Shown piece after piece: positions 22,044-31,631 of a DNA stretch of 64,000 bases. The notes under the pieces were generated by a model. The model had not been told where the DNA came from. It ran no database searches and saw nothing but the letters and a program-made list of their open reading frames with translations. A program made the translations under genes and the position numbers. The stretch is taken from the NCBI GenBank assembly GCA_027886185.1, contig WOAB01000127.1, positions 2,294,001 to 2,358,000 on the forward strand, written 5' to 3'. Source of the DNA: Rheum nobile (Eukaryota; Streptophyta; Magnoliopsida; Caryophyllales; Polygonaceae). The number at the start of each line of letters is the position of its first letter. The stretch's first letter is position 1.

Positions 22044-23504
22044 ATGGTGAACACAAGGAACACGACTCGAGCTGGTGTTGGGACCAGTCAGGATCCCAGA
22101 CCAACCGCAAAGGATGTCACTCAAGACGAGCATGAGTCTGAGTCCCGCAATCATCCTAGACGCGAAGGTCAAGATCAGACCCAAGCACCAATGAATTTTG
22201 ATGCTACAACGTTAGAGGCAATTCGAGGAATGGTCATGCAAGCAATGACTGATATACTGCGACCAAGTGTGCCTCAAGCGCAAGAAGTGCCTACTCACCC
22301 ACCGGTTCCGAGGTTTAAGGAGCCAGAAAACCATGCTGCCCAGGAGAATGTCGTCAGGGCTAGAGATAGCTATGGTCGCACTCTTAATACCATCACTTCC
22401 ATGAGGCCCGATTGCTATAACGGGAAAGGGGAGCCAGTAGCAGTGACTCATTGGTTCTCCCATATGGAGAGGCTGTTTCAGAACGTGGAGTGTACTGAGG
22501 CCGAAAAGGTCCATATCGCTTCTCTTCAGCTGAAGGAGGAGGCTAGCGAGTGGTGGGAGAGCACAGGTTTGGCAGAGAGCCCAGTGTTGACTTGGTCGAT
22601 GTTCAAGACCAAGATGGTTGATCACTTTTTCTCGTGTGCTATGAGAGAGGAGAAGCATAAAGAGTTCTTGTACCCAAAGACGGATGGTCTGAAAGTGACC
22701 GAGTTGGCATCTAAGTTCAATCATCGTTTACAGTACGCCTCTGCCGAGATTACCAGCGAGGCCCAAAAGATCTGGTACTTCCACGAGTGGATGAGCCCGG
22801 ATATCAAGCCGTTAATGGTACACCACACATGCTCTACCTTGGAGCAGTATGTGGATTGTGCCTATAAGCTGGAGGTAACTCTAGAGGAGTCGACCAAGAG
22901 GCGCAACCGACATAAGTCGATGCAGAACCAGAACCAGGGAGGTGGCTTTAAGCGCCCTGTGCCACCGTCTAACTTTGCCAAGTCCGGCCGAGCTAAGACG
23001 GAGATGACGCAAGGAGGATCGACTCAGCAACCAGGGTAGACCAAGAGTTCAGTTCAGTGTTATAACTGTGGTACTGCTAGGCACAAGAGCAATGAGTGTC
23101 AGAAGGAGAAGAGGTCGTGCTTTGGGTGTGGACGTGATGGTCATCTGCAGAAGTTCTACAAGCAGGGGAAGCAGAAGGGAGTAGAGTCGCAGCAAGGGTC
23201 AGTTCATCAGAGCAACCAACCTAGGTTCAAGCCTACCGAGACTCCTAGCCCGTCAGTCCAGACGACTGCTCAGAACAGGGGAAAGGCCCCAGCTGTTTCT
23301 GGAAGTCAGGGACAACGCTTGTACGAGATGCGTGAAGCAGATGGACCCAATGCTCCAATTGCTCAAGGTACTTTATACCTTCACTCTACTTCAGTGTGCA
23401 TTCTATTTGATTCTGGTGCTACGCATTCCTTTATTTCGGATAGCTGTGTTAGCAAGTTAGACTTAGTGTGCAACGATTCGTGCGACCCTTTCGTCGTTAG
23501 TCTT
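22044..23504 (+). pseudogene. gag and protease start of copy B
   Basis: MVNTRNTTRAG start; gag core as in copy A (LQLKEEASEWWES, SEAQKIWYFHEWMSPDIKP). TAG at 23037 is followed in frame by a CCHC knuckle CYNCGTARHKSNEC (23058-23099) and a second one, CFGCGRDGHLQKFY, whose final Cys is Tyr. The aspartic protease begins with LFDSGATHSFIS (near 23400) and is interrupted after VVSL at 23504 by Athila-B1. The frame resumes with PNGERLVG at 31632 after the GTCTT duplication, so gag-pro-pol was one continuous frame. Confidence 0.92.
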
Positions 23505-24826
23505 TGACGGAGGCTAAAGATGCACAAGCAAATGTCGTTGACTAGCCCTATCAAAGTAATTATCCTAACCAACCTACTAAACAGAGTATAGCAGACAAGT
23601 AAGGGTCGAATCCCACAGAGAAGGTGTGATATAGTATGCAAACGTAAATGACAAGTAACAAGTAACTGGGGGGGGGGGGGGGTTGTAATCAAGAGAGCAA
23701 ACAAGCAAAGTAAACAAATTTGGTTTATGCAGGAAGAAAGTATGATGAGGGGAAGTAGTTCTACTAGACCGAAATCCACAATATAGAGATAGAGTTTGAT
23801 CACTGAAATCTATTTTGTCCAAGTTCGTTTATTTATCCTTATAGTCGTTCCCACCCTGCTCATAAGTACTATTGATTCTCACAGTTGTCAATAGACTTAT
23901 TACTATGCCAATGATAAAGCACAACTGATTCTCACACACAATTGTACGCTCGGGACCCCTATACGCACAATTGTGTTTGCCACTAGATATGCACTCGGAA
24001 CCCCTATATGCAATCCTAGCAATTGATAACAAACATTCAACCTAGGTGATCAGGCTAAGAAGAACAACAAGAAATCAAGTTCGATATAACCAAGAAAATC
24101 AATCCAACATTTATAAGGATAAGAACAAGGAATATAAATCTCACAAACACATCAACTGTACTGCTTCAATCGTCTAACAGAACAAAGGGAAGTTAGTTCT
24201 CCATCAAAAGGGATGAAAAACTCTAATTAGAAAACTACGTCTGAAACAATAGTGCATCTGATGATGATGATTTGGAGGCTGTGGGAAAAGAGGTTAAATA
24301 GAGTTAACCTAAATCCCCAAGATCACAAACCATATCTTACAAGGAAAATAAAATAATAAAATAAAAGAAATCTTACTAACGCATAAAAGGAAATAAAGTA
24401 AAATAAAATAACTCTGGCCGCGAGGTCATTAAGCGCAGCCACCGCGGGGCGGTGAAGATCCACCATGGGGCGTCGAACTCTCCACCGCTGGGCGGTGGCT
24501 TCCTCTCACGCGGGCTCCATCCTTCACTGGGAGTCATCGCCGGGCCGCGGCATTGCTGACGCGGGGCGGTGAACTCCAGACTTCAGCTCTCGTCTTCTTC
24601 TCTTCTTCTGCTGCTCTCCAAATACTACCAAGTGTTGGTAGCCTTTTCCATAAATACTCCAGCAGCTCCATCTTCATCTCTAAACTCCATCTAAGCTGCA
24701 AATCCTTGGATTTCTTCACTTCTCTCCATAACATCTGGATTGCAGACTTAGCACCAAAACACATCCAAAACTCCTCCAAATCATGCTAATAGATGCTAGA
24801 AAAGGTGTATGAAATAACACCTATCA
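23505..24826 (-). repeat. 3' LTR of Athila-B1
   Basis: 1322 bp; plus-strand ends TGACGG and CCTATCA. Contains a run of 15 G at 23668-23682 (17 in the sister LTR), a TATA-like CTATTTAACC (minus, 24291-24301) and a CACCGC-GGG-GCGGTG palindrome cluster at 24417-24571. Confidence 0.94.
24291..24571 (-). promoter_or_regulatory. LTR promoter of Athila-B: palindrome cluster and TATA-like box
   Basis: On the minus strand CACCGCGGGGCGGTG-type palindromes (for example 24439-24454, 24481-24498, 24559-24571) lie 116-270 bp upstream of CTATTTAACC. The same arrangement occurs in the other three Athila-B LTRs. TATA assignment is by sequence only. Confidence 0.65.
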
Positions 24827-24844
24827 AATTCCCCCATACTTAGA
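24827..24844 (-). other. Terminal polypurine tract, Athila-B1
   Basis: Minus strand TCTAAGTATGGGGGAATT directly adjoins the 3' LTR. Confidence 0.9.
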
Positions 24845-25137
24845 CCTTCACTCGTCCCGAGTAAGCTAAAGAAAAGCTCACCCTCTCAATCAACACCAAG
24901 GTCTCAGGAAGTACAAGAAAACGTGATACCAGCAAACTACAACATATCAACAATACGCCCAAGACAACCAAAACAAGTGATGCAAAAAAAATAATCTAAC
25001 CTAACTCCAATCTAGCTCCTTATCGCTCCATGAGTGGCCTACCCGACAGTCCTTCTATGACTCCCTTCTTATGACGCCTCCACCAAGATATAAAGAGAAA
25101 TCCTAGAATCACTCTTATTCTTTTACGCTCATCTTGC

Positions 25138-25165
25138 CTAGGCGCCCTTTCGGGTTTTCACCTAG
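25138..25165 (-). promoter_or_regulatory. 28-nt hairpin 2 in Athila-B1 3' region
   Basis: On the minus strand CTAGGTG pairs with CGCCTAG (one G-U), with a one-sided AAAA bulge and an inner CCC/GGG stem closed by a GAAA loop. Same architecture as 25263-25290 with a different outer stem. Confidence 0.75.
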
Positions 25166-25262
25166 CCACTCATTTCATTTTGCTAGATATCTTACCAATA
25201 CTCACATCACTCCAGTCCACTTTTGCCCTGGTCTATACCAGCCGGACTACCTGCTTTTTACC

Positions 25263-25290
25263 TGGACCGCCCTTTCAGGTTTTCAGTCCA
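25263..25290 (-). promoter_or_regulatory. 28-nt hairpin 1 in Athila-B1 3' region
   Basis: On the minus strand TGGACTG pairs with CGGTCCA, then an AAAA bulge, inner stem CCT/GGG with one G-U, and GAAA loop. Starts 125 bp from hairpin 2. Confidence 0.75.
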
Positions 25291-25442
25291 TCCCAGGATT
25301 TTGATTGCCTTTTTATTTCTTTTTGGCTTTTTTGATTTTTTTTTTTAAAAAATAATCTGAAAACAGAAACGGAAACAACAATGCAGAAAACGAATGCAAA
25401 AATAAACTATGTACACTAGCTAGCAAGAAAGCAAGTCTATAT

Positions 25443-25459
25443 CCCTCCCCCATACAACT
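25443..25459 (-). other. Internal polypurine tract, Athila-B1
   Basis: Minus strand GTATGGGGGAGGG follows CATTGAGGACAATGTTC. It lies about 615 bp before the terminal polypurine tract, as in Athila-A. Confidence 0.7.
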
Positions 25460-25522
25460 GAACATTGTCCTCAATGTAGAAAAGAGAACATCAAATGATA
25501 GGGGAAAGAAGAAATAAACTCA

Positions 25523-26761
25523 CTATGGACCGGAAGTTGGTGGTGGGTACATCCCAAAGTAGTCCCTCATATGAGCGTCCATAGTGTCCAGGCGCTCATC
25601 TATCTCTGAATGAAGCTGGGTCTGCCAATTCTGCAGACCGGTCTCTACTCTGGAAGTCCACCGATCCTGATGCGTGGAGAAAGCGTCCCATATAGCGTAC
25701 ATCTCATGCCAAGGTGCGACAGGTCCGTACACAGACGAATGCTCCTCGAATTGTGATGAACCGGGGTCGTCCCCCTCTACAGGATCAACAGCAAAACCAC
25801 CACTAGGGCCCTCTCCATACGGAACCGAAGGAGTAACGGCAGGGGCATCATCGGTCGGCATCTGGCTATCACTATCAATCCACCAACCCGCGTATGAAGG
25901 CGAGTAGGCGAACTCTCGCGGAACAACCAAAATATGGCCCTCATAAGACGCCCAAACCAAATCACCATCCTGCCCCAGTGGCTTCATCATGGAGCACACC
26001 CTCATGTGTGCTAAATCATATACGACACAGGGGACCGGCCGAGGAATCTGCTCGCAATCAATCACGCTGGCACAGAGGAGTGTAATAAGACCACCCCCAC
26101 AAATATCTCTCGGCTCGCCATCACGAATCCTCCGTAGGGAACTCAAGAAAAGAGTTGCCCAACACGGCGTAAGCTCTACCGTCCCCAGGATGCTCATAAA
26201 CCACTGGAAGTCCTTCATGGGCACCTTCCCATCGTCAGCATGGCCAAAGAAATCCCTCATCATCACCTTGTGGATCAACCGCAGACACGGATTCACCAAC
26301 TTAGAGTTCACCTCATGACCCTTCTTGAATGTCCTCCCTGTGGCAGCCCGCCAGAAATCCATCATCTCGGCCTCATTAAGCCCATTCGCCCACCCAGCGG
26401 TGGGGTTCTTTGTAATGCCCAGGGCCTCGTGGATCACCTTCCACGACAAAGAATAATCACGCCCATTGTAGGTGAACGTGATCTTGCGCAGAATTTTGTC
26501 ATCAGACTCCTCACGGGTGAACCACCTGAACGAGGCAATGAATTGGAAGCACAACTCAGGATATGCGGAGGCTGCCTTGTTCATGAAATCCCCCAGCCCA
26601 CACTGTGTCAAACACAGCGTCACACAAGCGAGCAATCCCATCTGCTCCAGAATCTGCTTGTGGAAAAATTTGGAAGCCACCACTCTCCTCTCCTTCACAA
26701 TGTCGTACAGCTCACTCTCATCCCTACTCGTTGATGCTTTCTTCTTGCCTTTCGAAGCCAT
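25523..26761 (-). CDS. ORF2 of Athila-B1, 412 aa, unknown function
   Basis: Intact frame starting MASKGKKKASTSRDESE, a Lys-rich start that could be a nuclear signal. Residues about 20-260 form a compact-looking domain with conserved-looking Trp/Cys positions (LACVTLCLTQCGLGDF, ITFTYNGRDYSLSWKVIHEA, DFQWFMSILGTVELTPCW, DICGGGLITLLCASVIDC). Residues about 290-345 are acidic, Pro/Gly/Ser-rich. The C-terminal 70 residues look helical (VETGLQNWQTQLHSEIDERL). It resembles the poorly characterised plant proteins found beside gypsy gag genes; no enzymatic motif is seen and it is not a recognisable envelope protein (no signal peptide or membrane segment). A broken copy exists in Athila-B2. Confidence 0.75.
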   Translation of the reverse strand: MASKGKKKASTSRDESELYDIVKERRVVASKFFHKQILEQMGLLACVTLCLTQCGLGDFMNKAASAYPELCFQFIASFRWFTREESDDKILRKITFTYNGRDYSLSWKVIHEALGITKNPTAGWANGLNEAEMMDFWRAATGRTFKKGHEVNSKLVNPCLRLIHKVMMRDFFGHADDGKVPMKDFQWFMSILGTVELTPCWATLFLSSLRRIRDGEPRDICGGGLITLLCASVIDCEQIPRPVPCVVYDLAHMRVCSMMKPLGQDGDLVWASYEGHILVVPREFAYSPSYAGWWIDSDSQMPTDDAPAVTPSVPYGEGPSGGFAVDPVEGDDPGSSQFEEHSSVYGPVAPWHEMYAIWDAFSTHQDRWTSRVETGLQNWQTQLHSEIDERLDTMDAHMRDYFGMYPPPTSGP

Positions 26762-26844
26762 AAGTGAAGAATGGGAATGCTCAAATCAAAAGGCAGCAAA
26801 GAATACTCACAATCAAGCAAACACAATGTTCTGGAGAGACTCAG

Positions 26845-26960
26845 CGCGGGGCGGCGGCGTCGCGGTGAGATACTGAGAACAGGCACCGGGTCGCGGCGAG
26901 GTCGGCGCGGGGCGGTAGTAACAGGAACGCGAAGCGGTGGCAGCGCGAGGCGGAGCTAAA
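26845..26960 (-). repeat. GC-palindrome cluster upstream of Athila-B1 ORF2
   Basis: Several CGCGGGGCGG/CCGCCCCGCG-like blocks lie 85-200 bp upstream of the ORF2 start on its strand. They match the LTR motif family. A second group is at 27343-27400. Both recur in Athila-B2 (45490-45620, 45973-46015). Confidence 0.75.
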
Positions 26961-27728
26961 GCGAGGTGGGACTACAGCAGTGCGGTGGGGTTGTGTTTGG
27001 GCTTGGTTGTGAGGCTAGACTCCAAATGGGGGATTTGGGGCTAGAGTATGCTCAAGGTCGAGAGGGGAAAGTAGAATAGGAGTTTGAGGGGGCGCTGGGA
27101 ATTATAAGTGTGGGGTGAAGTGGGGTTAGGTCAAGGAAGGGTAAGGTGAATAGAAAGGGATGATGGGCCGGTCATGTACCATGGCCCCTAAGAGAAATCT
27201 TGGCCCATAAAGAAGCCCAATCCATCAAAACCTTAGTGACCTCTTAAGAATAAAGCTTTTACTCACCCGTTTAAGGTTTTTTCGGGGCCCATAATTCTTG
27301 CTTTTTTTAAAAAAAAAAAATTGAGAATCGATACCTGACCTTCACCGCGGGGCGGTGAGCTCCACCGCGAGGCGGTAGGAAGGCGCCGCGGGGCGGTGAG
27401 AATGGTTGGGCACCTCATCTCTTCTCGGTTTACTTTCGTACCTGAAATATGAGTAACAGGCGGACGAAACAAAGCAAAATAAACTACGAAAATAATCTAA
27501 TAAAAAGAAAAATCAAAGAAAAACTAACACGAGTTGCCTCCCGGACAGCGCCTTGGTTATCGTCATTGGCTCGACGTACTGCAGATCAACTACCATCTCG
27601 AATAGGATCCTTTCGGAATCCTCCAACTCGTCTCTTCCTGTGGAGACCTATCATGGAAAGGTTTGAACCTTAGATCATGTTCCTTCTTCGCCACCCACTC
27701 CATGTTCATTCTCTTTGGAGTGTCGCCC
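26961..27728 (-). other. Non-coding gap between protease and ORF2, Athila-B1
   Basis: No supported ORF. Contains the CACCGCGGGGCGGTG group at 27343-27400 and the conserved motif GTCCGGGAGGCAACTCG (minus, around 27533-27551). RT, RNase H and integrase would normally lie between protease and this motif. Relative to B2 about 145 bp at the protease tail is deleted near 27735. Confidence 0.7.
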
Positions 27729-30224
27729 TCATACATTATCAATATGCAATTCATGCAAATCATGCAACTCAATAGATCCATCAGGAGTGGGGCACTCAAC
27801 TACGGTCTCTACGACATCAATTTTAACATTTATATGCGCAGAATTATCAATATCATTAATGCAGAGAGGAGCGGGTAATTCAATGGAATTGGCATTATGA
27901 ATATCATGTCGGAAAATTATTCCATCAAATTCCATAGTCAGGGTACCACTATCGACATCAATCTTAGTCATGGAAGTTTTCATAAAAGGTCGCCCTAGCA
28001 TAATAGGGGCAACTTGTTCATCATAATCCATATCCATAACAAAGAAATCAGCAGGGAATATCAGAGGACCTATCCTAACAAGGACATCTTCTACAATACC
28101 CTTAGGGGGTACACAAGAACCATCAGCAAGTTGTATAACAATATTAGACTCACGCAATGGTCCTAATTCCCATTTCTCAAGTAAAGAATAAGGTAAGACA
28201 TTAATTGAGGCACCCAAATCAAGCAGGGCCTTCTCAAAATCATGCTCACCTATAGTGATAGGAATCGTAAAAGTACCTGGATCCTTGCATTTTGCAGGTA
28301 GACGCTTCTGAACTACCGCTGACACTTGTTCACCCACTAGACTCTTCTTCTGAGTCTTTTGCCTTTGGGCCTTCTTCATCGTGCATAGCTCCTTTAAGAA
28401 CTTGGCATATCGCGGGATAGCCTTAATAAGCTTCAGCAGGGGAATGTTCACCTCACAGTTTTGGAATGTCTCGAACAAGTCTCTGTCGTCGACAACTCTT
28501 CTAGCCTTTAGCGCCTCAGGAAAAGGTGTTGGGGGCTTCTCTAAACCTAGAGGAGGGAACACTGGATGAACGTAGTTATCAATATAGGTGTCGTCAGTGG
28601 GAACAGATTTTCGAGGATCAGGTCGCGGCGAGCCCACCGCGGGGCGTAAGTGATCGCCGCGGGGCGGTGGGGTCGCGGTGTCTTTTCTAAGCACAGACAC
28701 CGGGTCGCGGTGAGGGTCGCCGCGGGGCGGTGGGGTCGCGGTGATATCGACGCGGGGCGTGTCGGTGATTTCCTTTTTCTCGGGAATTTTGTTCTCCTCT
28801 TCAGCAATGGGAGAAATAACCTTCTTACCACTTCTCAGCGTGATAGCACTCACGTTTTCTCTGGGATTCACAGTGGTCTGGGATGGCAGGGAGTTTGAGG
28901 CCCTCTGGTTGATTTTGGTCACCTCATCAGCTAACTGGCCAATCTGCCTCTCCATGTTCTTGATACTCGACTCAGTAGCCTGCACATGTGTAGCAAAGTG
29001 CTGAGTCAAAGTCTTCAGCATATCCTCAATAGAGGCTCCACAAGTTTGGCCCTGAGGCCTCTGTTGGTACTGAGCTCGTTGCTGGTACTGTTGTTGCTGA
29101 GCCGACTGCTGACCACCCTGAGGGTCACTCCATCTGAATCATGGGTGATCACGGCCTCTCTGGTTGTAATTCGGTTGTCCACCATACTGTTGTCTAGGAG
29201 CACCGTAGCCTCCTACAACATTGACTTCGGCAACACCATCCTCTTACAGCTTAGGACAAGCCTCGGTGTGGTGGGCCTGATTAGAGCAAAGACCGTATGC
29301 TCTGGCGTGTTGAGGGGCATTCTGATTTGCTATCTTCATAACTATCTCCTTCAACTCGGCCAACTCAGTCAACACCGGGCTTGGTCCTGCAGGGGTCACA
29401 ACATTGACTGCCTTCCTCTGGTATGTCTTCCCGAAATTCTGGGTGCTCTCACTCATTTCCTGGAGTCTATTCATGGCGTCATCCGGTGTCAGGTTCAGAA
29501 TACTTCCACCGCATGCAGCATCAACCATTCTTCTTTCTTGATCCAGCAGACCATTGTGCAAATAGAGAATAAGATCTTGCTTGGCATACCCATGGAATGG
29601 GCAGCTGGAACAAAGCCTCTTGTACCTCTCCAAATAATCATAAAGTGTTTCATCACCAGCCTGCTCGATGTTGGCAATTGCCTTTTTCAAAGCATTCGCC
29701 TTCTTCGTGGGAAAATATTTATCCAGGAACACTTTGTGCAGCTTCGTCCATGTATCTATGGTTCCTGGCGGCAGGTGATAGTACCAATCACTCGCAGAGT
29801 CGAGTAGAGAAAAACCAAAAGCTCTCATCTTAATTTGGTCTTCGGTCACGTTCCTGGGCTTCATAGTCATGCAGACATTGTGGAACTTGCCCAGGTGAGA
29901 AATCGGATCCTCTCCACTCAGACCGTGGAATTTAGGGAGGTAAGCAACAACTCTTGACTTCAATTCAAAGTTCACCCCTTCTCCTAGTGCAGGGATGATG
30001 ACAGCTAGGGGTTGAGCCCCAATATTCGGCTCAGTAAGCTCTCTCAGAGTTCCAGTTCTAGCCATTGCAACAGCTGGGGTAGTAGCAGTCTCAACGTTCT
30101 CGGTCGAAACGGTTTCGACCTCTTCTTCCTCTCCTCTTTGATTGTGCAGACTTCCAAGAAAAGATCTTTCAATCTCTGGATCCAAAGATAGAAGGGGAGA
30201 GTCAGTACTACGGGTGTCGACCAT
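27729..30224 (-). pseudogene. gag-protease of Athila-B1
   Basis: Starts MVDTRSTDSPLLSLD (an upstream in-frame Met at 30245 is also possible). Gag core: RNVTEDQIKMRAFGFS, HLPPGTIDTWTKLHKVFLDK, LILYLHNGLLDQERRMVDAAC. A Cys/His segment CSNQAHHTEACP follows, then Gln-rich and coiled-coil segments, a linker with TATPPPRGD repeats that encode the GC palindromes, and a protease with DLGASINVLPYSLLEK and IMLGRPFMKTS. In-frame stops are at 29244 (CAA to TAA relative to B2) and 29139. The C-terminal tail is shortened by a deletion relative to B2. Confidence 0.9.
28618..28765 (-). repeat. GC palindromes inside the gag-protease linker, Athila-B1
   Basis: CACCGCGGGGCG, CGCCGCGGGGCGGTGG and related blocks repeat five or six times and are translated as ATPPPRGD-type peptides. 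Same motif as in the LTR cluster. Athila-B2 has a shorter version at 47370-47482. Confidence 0.85.
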
Positions 30225-30278
30225 AAGATAGGTCTCCACCAACAATCAATCACGAAAACACACAACAAACAAAAACCT

Positions 30279-30296
30279 TCCCCGGCAACGACGCCA
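30279..30296 (-). other. Primer binding site, Athila-B1
   Basis: Minus strand TGGCGTCGTTGCCGGGGA, one base different from TGGCGCCGTTGCCGGGGA in B2, the tRNA-Asp-type site reported for Athila elements. Confidence 0.88.
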
Positions 30297-30300
30297 AATT

Positions 30301-31626
30301 TGACGGAGGCTAAAGATGCACAAGCAAATGTCGTTGACTAGCCCTATCAAAGTAATTATCCTAACCAACCTACTAAACAGAGTATAGCAGACAAGTAAGG
30401 GTCGAATCCCACAGAGAAGGTGTGATATAGTATGCAAACGTAAATGACAAGTAACAAGTAACTGGGGGGGGGGGGGGGGGAGGGTTGTAATCAAGAGAGC
30501 AAACAAGCAAAGTAAACAAATTTGGTTTATGCAGGAAGAAAGTATGATGAGGGGAAGTAGTTCTACTAGACCGAAATCCACAATACAGAGATAGAGTTTG
30601 ATCACTGAAATCTATTTTGTCCAAGTTCGTTTATTTATCCTTATAGTCGTTCCCACCCTGCTCGTAAGTACTATTGATTCTCACAGTTGTCAATAGACTT
30701 ATTACTATGCCAATGATAAATCACAACTGATTCTCACACACAATTGTACGCTCGGGACCCCTATACGCACAATTGTGTTTGCCACTAGATATGCACTCGG
30801 AACCCCTATATGCAATCCTAACAATTGATAACAAGCATTCAACCTAGGTGATCAGGCTAAGAAGAACAACAAGAAATCAAGTTCGATATAACCAAGAAAA
30901 TCAATCCAACATTTATAAGGATAATAACAAGGAATAGAAATCTCACAAACACATCAACTGTACTGCTTCAATCGTCTAACAGAACAAAGGGAAGTTAGTT
31001 CTCCATGAAAGGGGATGAAAAACTCTAATTAGAAAACTACGTCTGAAACAATAGTGCGGGATGACGATGATTTGGAGGCTGTGGGAAAAGAGGTTAAATA
31101 GAGTTAACCTAAATCCCCAAGATCACAAACCATATCTTACAAGGAAAATAAAATAATAAAATAAAGGAAATCTGACTAATGCATAAAAGGAAATAAAGTA
31201 AAATAAAATAACTCTGGCCGCGAGGTCATTAAGCACAGCCACCGCGGGGCGGTGAAGATCCACCGCGGGGCATCGAACTCTCCACCGCTGGGCGGTGGCT
31301 TCCTCTCACGCGGGCTCCATCCTTCACTGGGAGTCATCGCTGGGCCGCGGCATTGCTGACGCGGGGCGGTGAACTCCAGACTTCAGCTCTCGTCTTCTTC
31401 TCTTCTTCTGCTGCTCTCCAAATACTACCAAGTGTTGGTAGCCTTTTCCATAAATACTCCAACAGCTCCATCTTCATCTCTAAACTCCATCTAAGCTGCA
31501 AATCCTTGGATTTCTTCACTTCTCTCCATAACATCTGGATTGCAGACTTAGCACCAAAACACATCCAAAGCTCCTCCAAATCATGCTAATAGATGCTAGA
31601 AAAGGTGTATGAAATAACACCTATCA
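30301..31626 (-). repeat. 5' LTR of Athila-B1
   Basis: 1326 bp, same ends as the 3' LTR. Contains 17 consecutive G (30464-30480) and the palindrome cluster at 31217-31371. Confidence 0.94.
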
Positions 31627-31631
31627 GTCTT

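Larger units (their letters stand above)
23505..31626 (-). mobile_element. Athila-B1: Athila-type element without RT, RNase H or integrase
   Basis: 8122 bp with TG...CA ends and a perfect target duplication GTCTT (23500-23504, 31627-31631). Minus-strand order: 5' LTR (30301-31626), primer site TGGCGTCGTTGCCGGGGA, gag, protease, non-coding gap, a 412-aa ORF, 3' region with two polypurine tracts and two hairpins, 3' LTR (23505-24826). LTRs differ by a few dozen positions by eye, so it is younger than its host element. The missing pol implies movement with enzymes supplied in trans. Confidence 0.95.

Noticed and set aside
23829..24032. Frames within the Athila-B LTRs (for example 23381-23803, 24534-24779, 30246-30605, 43216-43461)
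   Set aside because: They recur in every Athila-B LTR simply because the LTRs are repeated; several cross element borders, which excludes real genes.
25523..26761. ORF2 of Athila-B as an envelope-like gene by position
   Set aside because: No signal peptide, no transmembrane segment and no cleavage motif are visible; position alone is not enough.
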